From Candidatus Zhuqueibacterota bacterium (GTDB lineage: Bacteria; Zhuqueibacterota; Zhuqueibacteria; Residuimicrobiales; Residuimicrobiaceae), in the NCBI GenBank assembly GCA_963169875.1, contig CAUJEL010000126.1, forward strand, positions 1 through 34,252: a DNA stretch of 34,252 nucleotides. The letters are read 5' to 3'. Positions 32,935 to 34,252 of this stretch are shown here, piece after piece. Made by a program: the position numbers and the translations under genes. The notes under the pieces are model-generated. The model did not search any database. It saw nothing but the letters and a program-made list of their open reading frames with translations, and had not been told where the DNA came from. Each line of letters opens with the position of its first letter. Within the stretch, counting starts at the first letter, position 1.

Positions 32935-34074
32935 TCAGTGGGACGGTACATGAGAGGGTATTCTCGTTTTCAAATTTCTATACCAGGCATGCAAACCCGC
33001 GGGAAGCCAAAGAGACAGCAGCAAAGTGGCAATGGCCACTCCTTGTAATCCGTTTTGTGGCGAATTCCAAAAATCAATCGTAAGATAAAGCATGAATAGC
33101 ATCTGTACATGATAGCAATAAACCTGTAAAGAGTGACGGCCAAGAAAGGCGAATGGACGAAAAATCATCCACTTATGTAGTGCAAAGAATCTGCCCACGT
33201 CTAACATCACGATTCCCCACAGCATAAAATTAAATAATCGCAGCAAACCCAGGTTTTGCAGACCGGTAACATGGCGAAACATCCATCCCTGTTGAGGCAG
33301 TTCAATCCAGTGATGCCGCCAGCCAAAAAGGAAAATGAGGAAAGGCATGGCCAGCACCGCGCATCTGCGCAAAAGGGCAGGTGGTACCTGCAGACCACCC
33401 AATTTGCGAAAACCCAGATAAATTCCAGAGGCAAAAATCAACCACCACGCCATCGGATCAAAAATAGCCCAGTGCATTGGGATATATTGATTAACCCAAA
33501 TCTGCATACGGTAAAAAATATGAAATTGCGCCAGGAGCCAGAGCGCCAGCGTGATAAAAAAGGCGGTCCGGATGTGACCGGCATGGATGGCGCGCAGAAA
33601 GAACGGCACAATGAGCACAAAGATCACATACATGGGGAGTAAATTGGCGCCAAATGGAGCATACAGCAGAAACAAACCAGCGATGAAGGATGATAAACGA
33701 TGGTCGTAGACGGGGATCATGGCCTTGTACCAGAAAGGCTTGACGGATGTGAAGAATAGCGAAATAAGAAAGAGAATGAGAAAGATACTGATGTGATATA
33801 GATAAATGTTTCGAGCCCGGTTTCGTATTTTGCTGTTCAGCTCAGCCTCTCCTTTTTGCACCAGTGCATGACAATATACATAGCCAGCAACAACACCCGA
33901 GAGCAGCACAAAAACTTCGGCAAATGAACTGAATCCGAACAGATCACGAATGCATTGTGAGTACTTTCCGGGAAGATGATTCAACATCATGGAGATCAAT
34001 GCGATGCCACGCAAAAGATCGATACGATGATCCCGGGATATCTGGGATGCAAGCGTGACGGTATTCTTCAACAT
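32935..34074 (-). CDS. OpgC-type membrane acyltransferase
   Basis: 379 residues with ten or so hydrophobic helices. The N-terminal DHRIDLLRGIALISMMLNHLPG is the OpgC signature, with the basic Asp/Arg/His stretch common to acyltransferase-3-like proteins. FAEVFVLLSGVVAGYVY and a C-terminal FLGRHSLQVYCYHVQMLF segment fit as well. OpgC proteins add succinyl or other acyl groups to periplasmic glucans or other glycans. Here the acceptor is unknown; it may act on the polysaccharide made by the large locus, but it stands alone. The start is ATG 34074, with only a weak ribosome-binding site. Codon use looks somewhat more A+T-rich than in the neighbours. Confidence 0.82.
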   Translation of the reverse strand: MLKNTVTLASQISRDHRIDLLRGIALISMMLNHLPGKYSQCIRDLFGFSSFAEVFVLLSGVVAGYVYCHALVQKGEAELNSKIRNRARNIYLYHISIFLILFLISLFFTSVKPFWYKAMIPVYDHRLSSFIAGLFLLYAPFGANLLPMYVIFVLIVPFFLRAIHAGHIRTAFFITLALWLLAQFHIFYRMQIWVNQYIPMHWAIFDPMAWWLIFASGIYLGFRKLGGLQVPPALLRRCAVLAMPFLIFLFGWRHHWIELPQQGWMFRHVTGLQNLGLLRLFNFMLWGIVMLDVGRFFALHKWMIFRPFAFLGRHSLQVYCYHVQMLFMLYLTIDFWNSPQNGLQGVAIATLLLSLWLPAGLHAWYRNLKTRIPSHVPSH

Positions 34075-34153
34075 GCAAATTCACTTTCTCGATCCTGCCA
34101 TAATTATTTTTAGGTTCATCCGAATAATGCGTACTTTTTTTAGTTGAAAAAAA

Positions 34154-34214
34154 GGTAGACACAGTATTACTTTCCAAGTGACAAGCAAGGAAAGGAGCAA
34201 ATACTATGTCTACC
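34154..34214. repeat. Inverted repeat spanning the transposase start codon
   Basis: GGTAGACACAGTATT (34154-34168) pairs with AATACTATGTCTACC (34200-34214) with one mismatch in 15. An inner CTTTCC/GGAAAG stem (34170-34175 and 34189-34194) lies between them. The right arm contains the ATG at 34206 and its SD-like AAGGAG lies in the loop region, so the folded transcript would hide the start. Confidence 0.65.
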
Positions 34215-34252
34215 AGTTTGATTTACCATGCACTCGGAGTGCACGGCTACTT
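34206..34252 (+). CDS. ISL3-like transposase, N-terminal fragment cut by window edge
   Basis: Only 47 bases are visible: MSTSLIYHALGVHGY, which resembles the opening of ISL3-family transposases (MSTSL-YHA-GV-GY). The frame is open to the edge of the window. An SD-like AAGGAG lies eight bases upstream. The start codon lies in the right arm of an inverted repeat. With so little sequence the family call is tentative. A possible left end of the element begins near 34113 (GGTTCATCCGAATAATGCG), but I cannot confirm it. Confidence 0.6.
   Translation, partial: MSTSLIYHALGVHGY

Noticed and set aside
1-34252. CRISPR arrays, tRNA or rRNA genes
   Set aside because: No regularly spaced direct repeats, cloverleaf-like sequences with CCA-type ends or rRNA-like stretches were noticed on either strand while reading.

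Overview
The window looks like a chromosomal segment of a Gram-negative, probably anaerobic or facultative bacterium of moderately high G+C (judged by eye, not computed). An energy-converting hydrogenase-like operon, a large polysaccharide locus and a surface DUF4038-type protein would fit an FCB-type or related uncultured lineage (KSB1 or Calditrichota-like). That placement is inference and weak. No rRNA, tRNA or CRISPR array is visible.

Bases 1-19.26 kb, all minus strand: a tightly packed polysaccharide/glycolipid operon read from right to left. It opens with an acyl carrier protein, an unrecognised protein and a ketoacyl-ACP synthase III. A YdjM-like membrane hydrolase and three polyprenyl-phosphate-sugar-type GT2 enzymes follow (one lacks its DXD motif). 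Then come a GT4, a nucleotide-sugar epimerase/dehydratase, a ChbG/HpnK-type deacetylase and a DegT/DnrJ-family protein with Arg where the PLP lysine should be. The operon ends with a GT-C transferase, a Wzx-type flippase, another GT4, two more GT-C transferases, an O-antigen-ligase-like protein and a carbamoyltransferase cut by the window edge. Pairing three GT2 with three GT-C enzymes suggests sugars are loaded onto polyprenyl phosphate, carried across the membrane and used there by the GT-C enzymes before polymerisation or ligation.

19.3-23.7 kb, minus strand: a small YegP/DUF1508 protein with a good terminator behind it, then a secreted 1187-residue multidomain protein with an apiosidase-like DUF4038 core.

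23.7-32.0 kb, plus strand: after a strongly palindromic intergenic element and a candidate promoter comes a seven-gene operon. A helix-turn-helix/PTS EIIA regulator leads, followed by HyfB-, HyfC-, HyfE- and HyfF-like membrane proteins, a fused NuoC/NuoD-type large subunit, and a fused double ferredoxin/NuoB-type small subunit. All four Ni-binding cysteine positions of the large subunit are replaced, while the iron-sulfur ligands of the small subunit are intact. This marks it as an energy-converting hydrogenase-related (Ehr-type) complex, not a hydrogenase. It is the most interesting part of the window.

32.0-34.25 kb: an unrecognised 189-residue protein with its own promoter-like sequence, a minus-strand OpgC-type membrane acyltransferase, and the first codons of an ISL3-like transposase whose start codon lies in an inverted repeat.
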